A DNA stretch of 39,677 nt, from positions 1 to 39,677 of the IMG/VR virus record IMGVR_UViG_3300028196_000030; one strand, 5' to 3'. Positions 23,871 to 31,874 of this stretch are shown here, piece after piece. Each line of letters begins with the position of its first letter. Position 1 is the stretch's first letter. The notes beneath the pieces are model-generated. The model saw only the letters and a program-made list of their open reading frames with translations, was not told where the DNA came from and searched no databases. The translations under genes and the position numbers were made by a program. Origin of the DNA: a virus.

Positions 23871-24173
23871 ATGGCCATTTCAAGATACTCTTTTGTCAAC
23901 AAGTATAGGTTTGCTAATAACGTTTTTTATGGGACTGCTGAATATAATGTTAACATTAGCAAAGCAATATCAAATGGAACGTTAGAATGTCATACATATG
24001 TAATGGTGAAAGGTGATCGATTAGATCACCTTTCACATAAATATTATAATGATGCAAATTATTGGTGGGTGATCGCAGCAGCCAGTAGAATTGGGTGGGG
24101 ATTACAGGTTCCGCCAGGTACATTAATTTTAATCCCTAAGAGTTTGTCCAATGCGCTAGGAGTTGCACAATGA
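23871..24173 (+). CDS. LysM-domain baseplate protein (gp53 / tail protein X-like)
   Basis: This encodes 100 residues; AAAGGA precedes the ATG. Residues about 40-95 form a LysM fold: YVMVKGDRLDHLSHKYYND, then YWWVIAAASRI and VPPGTLILIPKS. This pattern of V-x-x-G-D-x-L-x-x-(I/L)-A/S-x-x-Y-x-D with a final G-x-x-(I/L)-x-(I/V)-P is typical of small tail proteins (P2 gpX) and of the LysM-like part of T4 gp53, which links baseplate wedges. T4 gp53 is 196 residues, so this is a short form. The middle of the gene encodes a long perfect RNA hairpin. The stop overlaps the ATG of the next gene as ATGA. Confidence 0.82.
   Translation: MAISRYSFVNKYRFANNVFYGTAEYNVNISKAISNGTLECHTYVMVKGDRLDHLSHKYYNDANYWWVIAAASRIGWGLQVPPGTLILIPKSLSNALGVAQ
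24006..24036 (+). repeat. Perfect 13-bp inverted repeat inside the LysM gene
   Basis: GTGAAAGGTGATC (24006-24018) and GATCACCTTTCAC (24024-24036) are exactly complementary around the loop GATTA. No T tract follows. It encodes VKGDRLDHLSH, the LysM motif itself. Confidence 0.9.
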
Positions 24174-27100
24174 TGATGGATAGTTTTTATAATTCTAATC
24201 CTAATTTAAAATTAAAAATATTAAGAAATTTAATACTAAAATTTAGCGGTTATATAGCAGGTGCTGAAATAGATAATACTCTTTCAATATTTGGTGGTTC
24301 GGAAATACAAAATCAAATAAAGCTATTAACTGACAATAAAATTTTCGAATCTTTAGTTGAAAAATTTAAAAATCAAAATAATATAACAAGTATAGAAAAA
24401 CAAATAATTGAAAAATTTACAAGCGGTCAATACGGTTCTTTTTGTGCACATGACTTATTATGCAATCCTAGTATATACACAGATATAGCTTTAAACTCAC
24501 TAACAGAAGATAATTATAATGTTTTAACCAAGGGTGGAATGATAGATGCATTGTCAGTTATAGCAGGTGATATTTCGCATGCTGCTGTTTTCCCTGGTGT
24601 TAGATTAAGTGATCGAACAGAGAAGGCACCAAAATATTATTCTATGAAAGACGTTTGTGCATTTTTCGAATATCAAAATAACAGCAATAAAAAGTTAACT
24701 CAGGATATATTCAATCAACAAGATCCACATATTAAAACTGCAATCGTGGAAGATTTTAACAATGCAGAACAAGGTATTGAAGATTACATAAAATCTAAAC
24801 AGGTTTTAAAAAAAGGGAAAGAATCAGAGTTACCTGACATTGATTTATTTGTGAATCCTGAAGAAAATACAAATTATGTATACAAATTAGACAAAGGATT
24901 GTGGTATACAAGAGACAAAACTGCAAATTCAAAAAAGTGGATTCCTTTAGATTCACCTGACTATAAAAAATCAATAGAAAATCTTAATGAGTCTTATAAA
25001 AAACAGCTAAAAGAGAATAATAAAAAAACACCTACAATTAAAAAAGAAAAAGAAATTGTTAAAAAAGAAATACACACTGTACAAAGTTTTGCGGGTTTTC
25101 TGAAAAACAACCCGCAACGTTTGCCTTTTTACGCAAAAACTGGTAATAAAAAAACTATTCCAGCTGCAGTTAATAATCCTTTAAACGATTTGCCTCAAAA
25201 TCAAACTTTGCCTAATTTAACTTCGTTTATATTTAGAAAACCTATACATAATAGAGGTTCCAGAAATGATAATTATTTATCAGTTTTTTTTGGGGCAGTT
25301 TCTCCATTAGAATTGTCTAGATGCACTCCTTATTTAAGTTTAACTTTTTATACTAAAAAAACAAAAGGACAAGATATAAACAGAATGGATTCAACAGGTT
25401 ATATGAGATTTGATGATGGTGTCAACGGCTTATTTTCAAAAACACCTGATGTTGAAAAATTATTCGAAGGTAAAATTAACAGTTTTGTAGGTGAAAAAGA
25501 AACTTTAGATAGCGTCAATTACATGGATATGTTTTTATCACCTCAGACCATGGTAAATGCAAATATTAACAATAATAGTACTAGAAACTTTAATGATTTT
25601 TTAGACGTTAGCAATACCAATAATGAATTAATTGAAGATTTAAACAATGTTTTAGATCCTTTTGCTCCAATGCTTACTCTTAAAAGTTTTAACGCCACAA
25701 TAAATAGTGGCGGTGACTATATGATAACTAATAGAAGGGCAAAATTGTCTATGACATTACATGACAGGAGCCGACTCAATGAAATTGCTCCTTTTGTTTC
25801 ATTAAACCAAGTAGCTAAAACTTTAGTAAAGATAGAACACGGTTGGTCTCACCCTGATGGAAATTTAGTTACTTCAAATAACGATATTGGTAAATTTTTA
25901 AATAGCCTGAGAGAATCTCACGTTTATATGTTAACTGCTTCTGACTTTTCCTTTAGCGGTAATCAAATAGATATTAATATGACTTTAGACTTTTGGGGTG
26001 CCTCTGATTTTAAATCAATTCATATAGCTGAAGGTAATTATAAAGACGCAACAAAACTGCAGTCAAAAATAATTGATGTAATATCAGACATGGAAAGCAA
26101 AAATATTGTTAAGTCAGAAAAAGGCAATCACCAACTTCAACAAGGCGTCCCGTCTAAAGCAAAAAAACCTGAGTCAGATAAAATAATATTAGATGAAAGA
26201 AATAGACGCGTCATGAAACATGTAAAAATTATAAGAAATTCTGTAACTGCAGCGAAAATATTATTACCTACAAATGTTGTTATGAAATTAATGAAAAAGA
26301 TAGAAAAATACAGTTCAAAGAACGGAAATGATAACACTACTTACTGGCATGCAGAAATTCTTATTGAATATTTTCTTGCATTAGCAAATGAAAATTTAGT
26401 TGACTTAGGTTCAAATAAATCTGGGTTAAATGAAAAAGATCCTGCTGCATTAATTGATTTATTAGATACAGATAATTCTAATTTTATAAATAGTTTTAAA
26501 GAATTTGAAATTAAATCAAAGAAAAATTTAGCAGAAAGATTGATATCTAAAATTGAGTCAATGACAGGCATAGAAGTCACAAAACAAAAAGATGGTTCAC
26601 TTAAAAGAAGCTTTAAAAAAGAACATGTAGACCCTTTTACGTCGACTCTTTGTAACGTATATTACGATCCGAATAATACGAAAGGTTTGTATAATGATTA
26701 TCCTGAAGGTCACATTTCTTTAGGTAAGGTAATATCTAATTTAATAGCTCTGCCCATGTCAGCTACAAACAATTATGATGAAGTTCAAATTTTATTCTAT
26801 CCGATAAACAACGCAGCAGCCGGCGCCAGAAAATATACAACTGCTTCATTACCTGTTGAAATAAAAACTCTTAAAAGACAAATTTATAAAGTAATTGAAG
26901 GTGCAGGAGACTTAACTCCGAGAGGCGTGTTCGATATTATTTCTAATTATTTTCAAGATAACAATTTAAGCATTTATAAACTTTCAAAAGATTCTTTTGG
27001 AATTGATAAGAATGAAAAAGAAAAAGAAATTAGAGCTGAACCTGACTTTAATTCAAATGTAAAAGCAAAATTTGAATCCCTTAATCCTGATTACGATTAT

Positions 27101-28405
27101 TCAACGCTCAAAATCGCAAAAGCAGAAGAAAAAATTAATGGTCCAGACAAGAAAAAAATAAAAAAAGAAAATGAAAAAATAAAAAAAGACTATAACAGAA
27201 AACAAAACGCAGCTGAAAGATCATACATTCAAAGCAGAATAGCTAGCATTCGAACAAAAACTTTAAAAGACGATTTGAATGATATATACAATTCCGATAA
27301 TTTAGGCCCGGGCAACTTAACATATTTTAAAAAGCCTGTAATTCATATGGAATTAGAAGTAATGCCTAAAATTGTACCTGCGCCTTCCCAAGCAGCAAAT
27401 GCCGGAAACATTACTAAAAAAGCAAAAACAGCATTTAAATCAACTTTTATTCTTGATGAAGAAGACATTACAAAAATAAAAGGAATAGATAACACAAAAA
27501 AAATACTTAAAATCCATGTATATGATGAAAATGCAACTTCAAAACCTGCTGAAGCTATGTTTATGGATGGTTTAGTTGAACCAGAATCATTTTTTCCTAT
27601 AGCAGGAATCCTAAATCAGTATGAAGATAAAGAAGAATTAATAACCTTAACAGGCGTGAAAAATTTTAGAGATGCTTCTAGTGCATATATTGAAAAAATG
27701 AGTATTAGAGAAATAAAACAATTTGTTTCCCGGGCATTTCCAACTATAAGATATGGAAGTCAACAAGGTGTTGTTAAATCTGTTAATGTAAGCAGTAATA
27801 CATCTGACGAAATTATCAATTCAAGGTTAATGAACGCATTTAAAAAAGATGAAGAATCAAATAATAGTAATATTACAAAAACAGCAGAAAATACCGGTGA
27901 AGTTATAGAAGAATTTATTATTCCTACATCAATTGACATGGCCATATACGGGTGTCCTTTTATTACAATGGGTCTTAATGTCTTCGTTGATATGCAAACA
28001 GGAACAGATATTGATAATGTGTATATGGTAGGTGATGTATCACACAGCATATCTGCAGGAGAATATTCAACTACCATTAGTTTGTATTTGCCGCAAATAG
28101 GCACAGGAAGAGATATGAGATCCCGGCTGATAGCAGCAGCAGAAAATATTGATAAAGAAAAATTGAATGCGGCAGCCGCTGAAGTTAAGCAAAAATTAGA
28201 AGAAGAAAAAGTGCCTGTTTCAACAGCAGACGCAGATGCGCAACAAACGCTTAGTAGGTATAATCAAAACGCCAAAAAAGAAAAAGTTAATAAAGTAAAA
28301 TCTAGCAGCAAGAAAAAGCCAGTCAAGTCTAATAATACACTAGGCAACGTTCACGGTTCGTTTGCAAATAAAAATATTGCAAGTATCGATTCAACCGATT
28401 ATTAA
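24170..28405 (+). CDS. Very large baseplate hub candidate (gp27 / gpD-like C terminus)
   Basis: This encodes 1411 residues. Recognisable parts are a region near residue 500 (DPFAPMLTLKSFNATINSGG, RRAKLSMTLHDRSRLNEIAP, VKIEHGWSHPDGN) that looks like the beta-barrel domain of hub proteins, and a C-terminal segment (IYGCPFITMGLNVFVDMQTG, then DNVYMVGDVSHSISAGEYST and ISLYLPQIGTG) with the G-x-Y-x-(V/I)-x-x-(V/I)-x-H-x-(I/V)-x-x-G-x-(Y/F) ending of gp27/gpD-type hubs. Long Lys/Glu-rich linkers separate the domains (residues 260-300, 950-1030, and the last 80). T4 gp27 is 391 residues. The hub would link tube and spike. It begins as ATGA overlap with the LysM gene. Spike or lysozyme motifs are not evident. 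Confidence 0.6.
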   Translation: MMMDSFYNSNPNLKLKILRNLILKFSGYIAGAEIDNTLSIFGGSEIQNQIKLLTDNKIFESLVEKFKNQNNITSIEKQIIEKFTSGQYGSFCAHDLLCNPSIYTDIALNSLTEDNYNVLTKGGMIDALSVIAGDISHAAVFPGVRLSDRTEKAPKYYSMKDVCAFFEYQNNSNKKLTQDIFNQQDPHIKTAIVEDFNNAEQGIEDYIKSKQVLKKGKESELPDIDLFVNPEENTNYVYKLDKGLWYTRDKTANSKKWIPLDSPDYKKSIENLNESYKKQLKENNKKTPTIKKEKEIVKKEIHTVQSFAGFLKNNPQRLPFYAKTGNKKTIPAAVNNPLNDLPQNQTLPNLTSFIFRKPIHNRGSRNDNYLSVFFGAVSPLELSRCTPYLSLTFYTKKTKGQDINRMDSTGYMRFDDGVNGLFSKTPDVEKLFEGKINSFVGEKETLDSVNYMDMFLSPQTMVNANINNNSTRNFNDFLDVSNTNNELIEDLNNVLDPFAPMLTLKSFNATINSGGDYMITNRRAKLSMTLHDRSRLNEIAPFVSLNQVAKTLVKIEHGWSHPDGNLVTSNNDIGKFLNSLRESHVYMLTASDFSFSGNQIDINMTLDFWGASDFKSIHIAEGNYKDATKLQSKIIDVISDMESKNIVKSEKGNHQLQQGVPSKAKKPESDKIILDERNRRVMKHVKIIRNSVTAAKILLPTNVVMKLMKKIEKYSSKNGNDNTTYWHAEILIEYFLALANENLVDLGSNKSGLNEKDPAALIDLLDTDNSNFINSFKEFEIKSKKNLAERLISKIESMTGIEVTKQKDGSLKRSFKKEHVDPFTSTLCNVYYDPNNTKGLYNDYPEGHISLGKVISNLIALPMSATNNYDEVQILFYPINNAAAGARKYTTASLPVEIKTLKRQIYKVIEGAGDLTPRGVFDIISNYFQDNNLSIYKLSKDSFGIDKNEKEKEIRAEPDFNSNVKAKFESLNPDYDYSTLKIAKAEEKINGPDKKKIKKENEKIKKDYNRKQNAAERSYIQSRIASIRTKTLKDDLNDIYNSDNLGPGNLTYFKKPVIHMELEVMPKIVPAPSQAANAGNITKKAKTAFKSTFILDEEDITKIKGIDNTKKILKIHVYDENATSKPAEAMFMDGLVEPESFFPIAGILNQYEDKEELITLTGVKNFRDASSAYIEKMSIREIKQFVSRAFPTIRYGSQQGVVKSVNVSSNTSDEIINSRLMNAFKKDEESNNSNITKTAENTGEVIEEFIIPTSIDMAIYGCPFITMGLNVFVDMQTGTDIDNVYMVGDVSHSISAGEYSTTISLYLPQIGTGRDMRSRLIAAAENIDKEKLNAAAAEVKQKLEEEKVPVSTADADAQQTLSRYNQNAKKEKVNKVKSSSKKKPVKSNNTLGNVHGSFANKNIASIDSTDY

Positions 28406-28440
28406 TAATGTATAAATATTATTTTTAATGTATTATTAAT
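28401..28440 (+). promoter_or_regulatory. T4 late promoter inside a hairpin, before the polymerase-like gene
   Basis: TATAAATA (28411-28418) is an exact T4 late (gp55-dependent) -10 sequence. It lies in the loop of a perfect inverted repeat, ATTAATAAT (28401-28409) with ATTATTAAT (28432-28440), flanked by one more A-T pair and an inner G-T pair. The 3' arm ends two bases before the ATG at 28443. RNA started at this promoter (about 28424) would lack the 5' arm. Confidence 0.7.
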
Positions 28441-28442
28441 AT

Positions 28443-29456
28443 ATGAATATAATAGTAGAAAAAGAATATAGCGTTTTAAATAAGCAATACCTGATTAATC
28501 TAAATAGTCACAAAACAAAGAATGTTAATCAGTTAAATATTGTTTGCGATGCGCTACAAATTGAAAAGATTAAGTCAATAAAAGAATATTTTTCTTTTTA
28601 CTCAGAAATAAATTGTAATGAAAATTATAGTATGTTTATGTCTTACAAAAACAAAAAAGACTATATGGACTACTTTAAAAATAAAATTAAAACAGTTCAA
28701 AAATATAATAATGATTATTTTGAAAAAGTCTACATACATAGAAAAGATTTATTATCTAAGTTAAAACCTGTTGATAATTGTGATATGCCAGTATATTCTC
28801 ATAGTAGCGCAACAGGAAGATCTAAAATAATAAAAGGTACAAATTTTATGACAATGAAAAAAGAAAAAAGAAAAAAACTGTCATATAACAACAATCAAAT
28901 GTTTGAAATAGATTTTAATTCTTGTGAACCTTATTTTTATTTACTGGCAAATGATAAAATAGATTCAAGCGTAGTAGACGTATATTCAGAAATTCAAGAC
29001 AAACTTAATATCGCAAATAAAACAAGAAAGCAACTTAAAAATGCAATAATATCTGTACTTTATGGAGCTCAATTTAATACCGTAAAAAGATTATCTAATT
29101 TTTCTAAGGTTGAGTATTCAAACCTTTTAAATTTTTTAGATATTACAAATTTTCTAGCTAAACTAAAAACATCAATTTATAACGATGGCTGCATATACAA
29201 CTTTTACAATCGCCCAGTTATCGTCACCAGCGAAAGATTGGCTGTTAATTATTGGGTTCAATCATCTGTAGCTGATTTTTGTTATTTGTCTTTTGGTAGA
29301 TTTATTAATGACAATAAAATAAATTTTCATGCAATTATTCATGATGCTATTATTTGCTCCAGTAATAAAAACATTGCAAATCAAATTAAAAATATAAAAT
29401 ATTTACAATGTCCTGTTAGTAATTTTAAAATTCCTGTTTCGTTTCTTACTTTCTAA
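28443..29456 (+). CDS. Miniature family A DNA polymerase-like protein
   Basis: This encodes 337 residues. All main motifs of family A polymerase fingers and palm are visible: SSATGRSKI (T-G-R at 124-126), motif A FEIDFNSCEPYF (metal-binding D157), motif B TRKQLKNAIISVLYG (R195-x3-K199-x7-Y207-G208, the standard O-helix spacing), N269-x3-Q273-x3-A-D, and motif C IIHDAII (H300-D301-A302, where most have HDE). The 3'-5' exonuclease and most of the thumb are missing; Pol I large fragments exceed 600 residues and T7 polymerase is 704. The first 100 residues are Asn/Lys-rich and unrecognised. No ribosome site precedes the ATG. It lies between baseplate and gp32 genes behind a late promoter, so it is not placed like a replicative polymerase. 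Activity with HDA is uncertain. Confidence 0.8.
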   Translation: MNIIVEKEYSVLNKQYLINLNSHKTKNVNQLNIVCDALQIEKIKSIKEYFSFYSEINCNENYSMFMSYKNKKDYMDYFKNKIKTVQKYNNDYFEKVYIHRKDLLSKLKPVDNCDMPVYSHSSATGRSKIIKGTNFMTMKKEKRKKLSYNNNQMFEIDFNSCEPYFYLLANDKIDSSVVDVYSEIQDKLNIANKTRKQLKNAIISVLYGAQFNTVKRLSNFSKVEYSNLLNFLDITNFLAKLKTSIYNDGCIYNFYNRPVIVTSERLAVNYWVQSSVADFCYLSFGRFINDNKINFHAIIHDAIICSSNKNIANQIKNIKYLQCPVSNFKIPVSFLTF

Positions 29457-29469
29457 CATAATTACTTTT

Positions 29470-30897
29470 ATGAAAAATCAAAAAATTAAAGAACTTAGAC
29501 TTAGTGTTGGAACATCACCTGCAAATATGCCTTTTGTTAATAAAGGAAATCCTATAGGCACAGTTTTCAATACAAATGCAGATGACGTATTTTCAAAAAG
29601 ATATTCTTTGGTTAATGAAGAAGAAGAATCTGAAGATGAAGGAGAAGAAATGCCAGAAAGTATATTAGAATATAGAGTTAGCATTAATGGCAAATACCAG
29701 TTGCTTGAAACATTAGAAAGGATTGATGAAGGCTTTTTCCAAAAAATAGCTGATTTAGCAAAAGCAGTTCCTGGTTTAGATCAAATCGTAGGCGATATCG
29801 AACTGTATATGCAAGCAGGTAAAGTAAAAGAAGCGTTTGATGGTTTAGAAAACATTGTGAGTAGTTTAAAACACACAGCAGGATTAACAGCATTATCAAT
29901 AATAGGCACTGTAGAACAATATTCGAGCTTATTACAAAATTTTATATTAGCTGATGAAAAAGATAAAAGTTTATTAAAGGAAGGCGTTGAAAAAATATTA
30001 GAAGTTTTAAAACAAATGACAATAACGGCAGCACAGACATTTGATTCTGTTGTTGCATTGCCTACATTCGCTGCAGCCGGCGTTGGTGGAATTGCAGGCG
30101 AAGCTATTACAAATGTTGTTACTTCATTAGGCACCTTTTTAAGAGATCAGCCTGTTGAACAATTTGTGTTTAAAACAATAACAAATAGAGAAGGAATAAT
30201 TTCAAAAATAGTTGAATTGTTTGAAAAAGTCATGACTTTAGTAACAGGCAAAGGCATGTTAGCAGATTCTTTAGGGTATATTGTTGAAAAAATATCCACA
30301 ACAGGAGGCGAAATAGTTAGATTATTTCTTAACAAACCTTTTGAATTATTAAGAAGACTAGGTGATCTTTATAAAGCTGCTATAGGAGAACCAATAGAAA
30401 ATATCGAATCGGCAAATGTTATTGATATCGAACAAATGAATATTGATAATAATAACAAAGCAGCTGAAAACACAATCTCAGCTGTATATGAATCTAAAAA
30501 ATATTCTTTGTTATCTTTAATTGAATCTTTTAATGAAGAAATTACTTCTGAAAAAAAAGGATTCACAGACAAATACGATGATCACAATAAATTAAAGGGA
30601 AAGCAAAAAAAAGGATTACCTGATCACCTTCAAAAAGCAATCATTAATAGTAAAAAAAATGAAGTAAATAATGACGAAGAAGTTGATGAAGAAGATTCTT
30701 TTGAAGAAATAGATTTAGAAGAATTTTCAGGCGCCGGCGCAGCTGGCGGATATGCTTTACCTTTAGGCGCTTCAAATAAATCAGCTTCTAAACAAAAAGA
30801 TCATCATAAAATTTTAGAAAAACAAATAAATGAGCAACGAGAAAGAATAGCATTACTTCAAGCTTTTCATCAAAAAACAACAAATAAATTAAAATAA
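29470..30897 (+). CDS. Unrecognised helical protein with internal tag-like motif
   Basis: This encodes 475 residues; there is no clear ribosome site before the ATG. An acidic segment spans about 48-64. An amphipathic helical domain at about 85-310 has several hydrophobic stretches (VVALPTFAAAGVGGIAGEAI at its centre) that might insert in a membrane. At 344-356 KYSLLSLIESFNEE closely resembles the N-terminal tags of the head-block proteins (compare DLSILIESYLNEE). A Lys-rich segment KGKQKKGLPDHLQKAIINSK follows, then an acidic stretch, then EEFSGAGAAGGYALPLGAS at about 417-435. I recall that Gly/Ala/Pro signature from marine phage virion-associated proteins. A C-terminal coiled coil ends the chain. 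A protease-processed virion protein is plausible; no enzyme motif is seen. Confidence 0.65.
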   Translation: MKNQKIKELRLSVGTSPANMPFVNKGNPIGTVFNTNADDVFSKRYSLVNEEEESEDEGEEMPESILEYRVSINGKYQLLETLERIDEGFFQKIADLAKAVPGLDQIVGDIELYMQAGKVKEAFDGLENIVSSLKHTAGLTALSIIGTVEQYSSLLQNFILADEKDKSLLKEGVEKILEVLKQMTITAAQTFDSVVALPTFAAAGVGGIAGEAITNVVTSLGTFLRDQPVEQFVFKTITNREGIISKIVELFEKVMTLVTGKGMLADSLGYIVEKISTTGGEIVRLFLNKPFELLRRLGDLYKAAIGEPIENIESANVIDIEQMNIDNNNKAAENTISAVYESKKYSLLSLIESFNEEITSEKKGFTDKYDDHNKLKGKQKKGLPDHLQKAIINSKKNEVNNDEEVDEEDSFEEIDLEEFSGAGAAGGYALPLGASNKSASKQKDHHKILEKQINEQRERIALLQAFHQKTTNKLK

Positions 30898-30899
30898 TT

Positions 30900-30928
30900 T
30901 TGTAACATACACACACACAATGTATAAT
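30900..30928 (+). promoter_or_regulatory. Promoter of gene 32
   Basis: TTGTAA (30900-30905) and TATAAT (30923-30928) are separated by 17 bases. The same hexamers at the same spacing occur at 33988-34016 before uvsX, which supports a real promoter class. The spacer carries a short CA repeat. Confidence 0.7.
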
Positions 30929-30999
30929 TGCTAAGCAATTAAAAATTAAATATTAAAAACTAAAAAATTGCAAATTAAACAATAAAACGGAGATAAATC
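30925..30999 (+). promoter_or_regulatory. A/T-rich leader of gene 32, candidate autoregulatory operator
   Basis: TAATTGC (30925-30931) pairs with GCAATTA (30935-30941), and a second AATTGC (30966-30971) could pair with the same GCAATT, giving two alternative structures. Between them and up to the ribosome site (CGGAGA near 30988) the RNA is nearly all A and U, with repeated AATTAAA-like units. In T4, gp32 represses its own mRNA by binding such an unstructured leader next to a 5' pseudoknot. Confidence 0.45.
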
Positions 31000-31788
31000 A
31001 TGGCTATTGATTTTGAAGCTATCAAGCGCAAATTAGAACGACTAAGCGGTAATAACCGATCACAAAATGTAATGTGGAAACCACAACCAGACGAAGAATC
31101 TCAAATTCGTCTTATATCATTTCCTGATAATGACGGCCAACCTTTTAAAGAGTTGATGTTCTATTACAATATTCCTGGACAACGTGGACTTCTTGCACCA
31201 TCTCAGTTTGGTGAAAGAGACCCGGTTCAAGAATTGATTAATAAACTTCGTGATGAAGGTACAAAAGAAAGCTATGAAATGGCAAAGAAGTTGTATCCTA
31301 AAATGCGAGTTTACGCTGCAGTAATTGTAAGAGGTGAAGAAGACAAAGGGGTTCAACTGTGGGGGTTTGGAAAACTTGTTTATCAAAAGCTTCTTGGTAT
31401 TATGCTTGATGAAGACTATGGTGATATCACTGATCCTAAATCAGGTCGTGACATCAAAGTGGTTTGTTCAAAGCCACCAGGACAACAATGGGCAAAAACA
31501 GAAATTCTTCCTCGTGGACGATCAACAAAACTTACAGATGATTCGAAACAGGCAAAAGAATGGATGACAAATATACCTGATACAAAAGGCATATTTAAAA
31601 CAAAGTCTTACGATGAACTTAGTAAAATTGTAAATGACTGGCTCAATGGTGGCGATGAAGAGGATGAAGGTACTGAAAAGTTTGGAGGTTCTTCAAAACC
31701 TGATGATACACCAAAATCTGGTGGCGGAGGTGGTGGTGAAAAATCTTACAATGATTTGGACGATGCATTTGCAGATTTAATGTCATAA
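31000..31788 (+). CDS. 32: Single-stranded DNA-binding protein gp32
   Basis: This encodes 262 residues, against 301 in T4; CGGAGA precedes the ATG. The N-terminal basic domain (FEAIKRKLERLSGNNRS) fits the cooperativity region, and NVMWKPQPDEESQIRLI begins the OB-fold core. Other core segments are FPDNDGQPFKELMFYYNIPG and VQLWGFGKLVYQKLLGIM. The C terminus is Gly/Ser/Asp-rich and ends YNDLDDAFADLMS, the acidic tail that contacts partner proteins. Only one Cys is present, so the zinc site of T4 gp32 (one His and three Cys) is absent, as I recall for some marine relatives. It has its own promoter and A/U-rich leader and is followed by a long hairpin terminator. Confidence 0.93.
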   Translation: MAIDFEAIKRKLERLSGNNRSQNVMWKPQPDEESQIRLISFPDNDGQPFKELMFYYNIPGQRGLLAPSQFGERDPVQELINKLRDEGTKESYEMAKKLYPKMRVYAAVIVRGEEDKGVQLWGFGKLVYQKLLGIMLDEDYGDITDPKSGRDIKVVCSKPPGQQWAKTEILPRGRSTKLTDDSKQAKEWMTNIPDTKGIFKTKSYDELSKIVNDWLNGGDEEDEGTEKFGGSSKPDDTPKSGGGGGGEKSYNDLDDAFADLMS

Positions 31789-31822
31789 TGACATAAGATC
31801 TTGTTTAAAAGCTTATCATTTT

Positions 31823-31874
31823 CTTCCTGTTTGTTATAATTAATAGTAAATTATAGCAAACAGGAAGTTTTTTT
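31823..31874 (+). terminator. Terminator hairpin with embedded promoter and ribosome site
   Basis: Bases 31823-31841 pair with 31849-31867 over 19 pairs (one T-G) around a seven-base loop, followed by seven T residues (31868-31874) that run straight into the ATG at 31875. The 3' arm contains AGGAAG (31862-31867), the only ribosome site for that gene. The 5' arm contains the extended -10 TGTTATAAT (31832-31840), part of a 14-base match to 18232-18245. RNA started there (near 31847) would lack the 5' arm and leave the ribosome site free. Confidence 0.85.

Noticed and set aside
25693-25712. 6-bp inverted repeat CGCCAC/GTGGCG in the hub gene
   Set aside because: It is short, with an eight-base loop and no T tract; expected by chance in a gene of this length.
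30909-30919. CA dinucleotide runs at 1650-1659 and 30909-30919, both near promoters
   Set aside because: They are short simple repeats at different positions relative to the two promoters, so a shared function is not supported.
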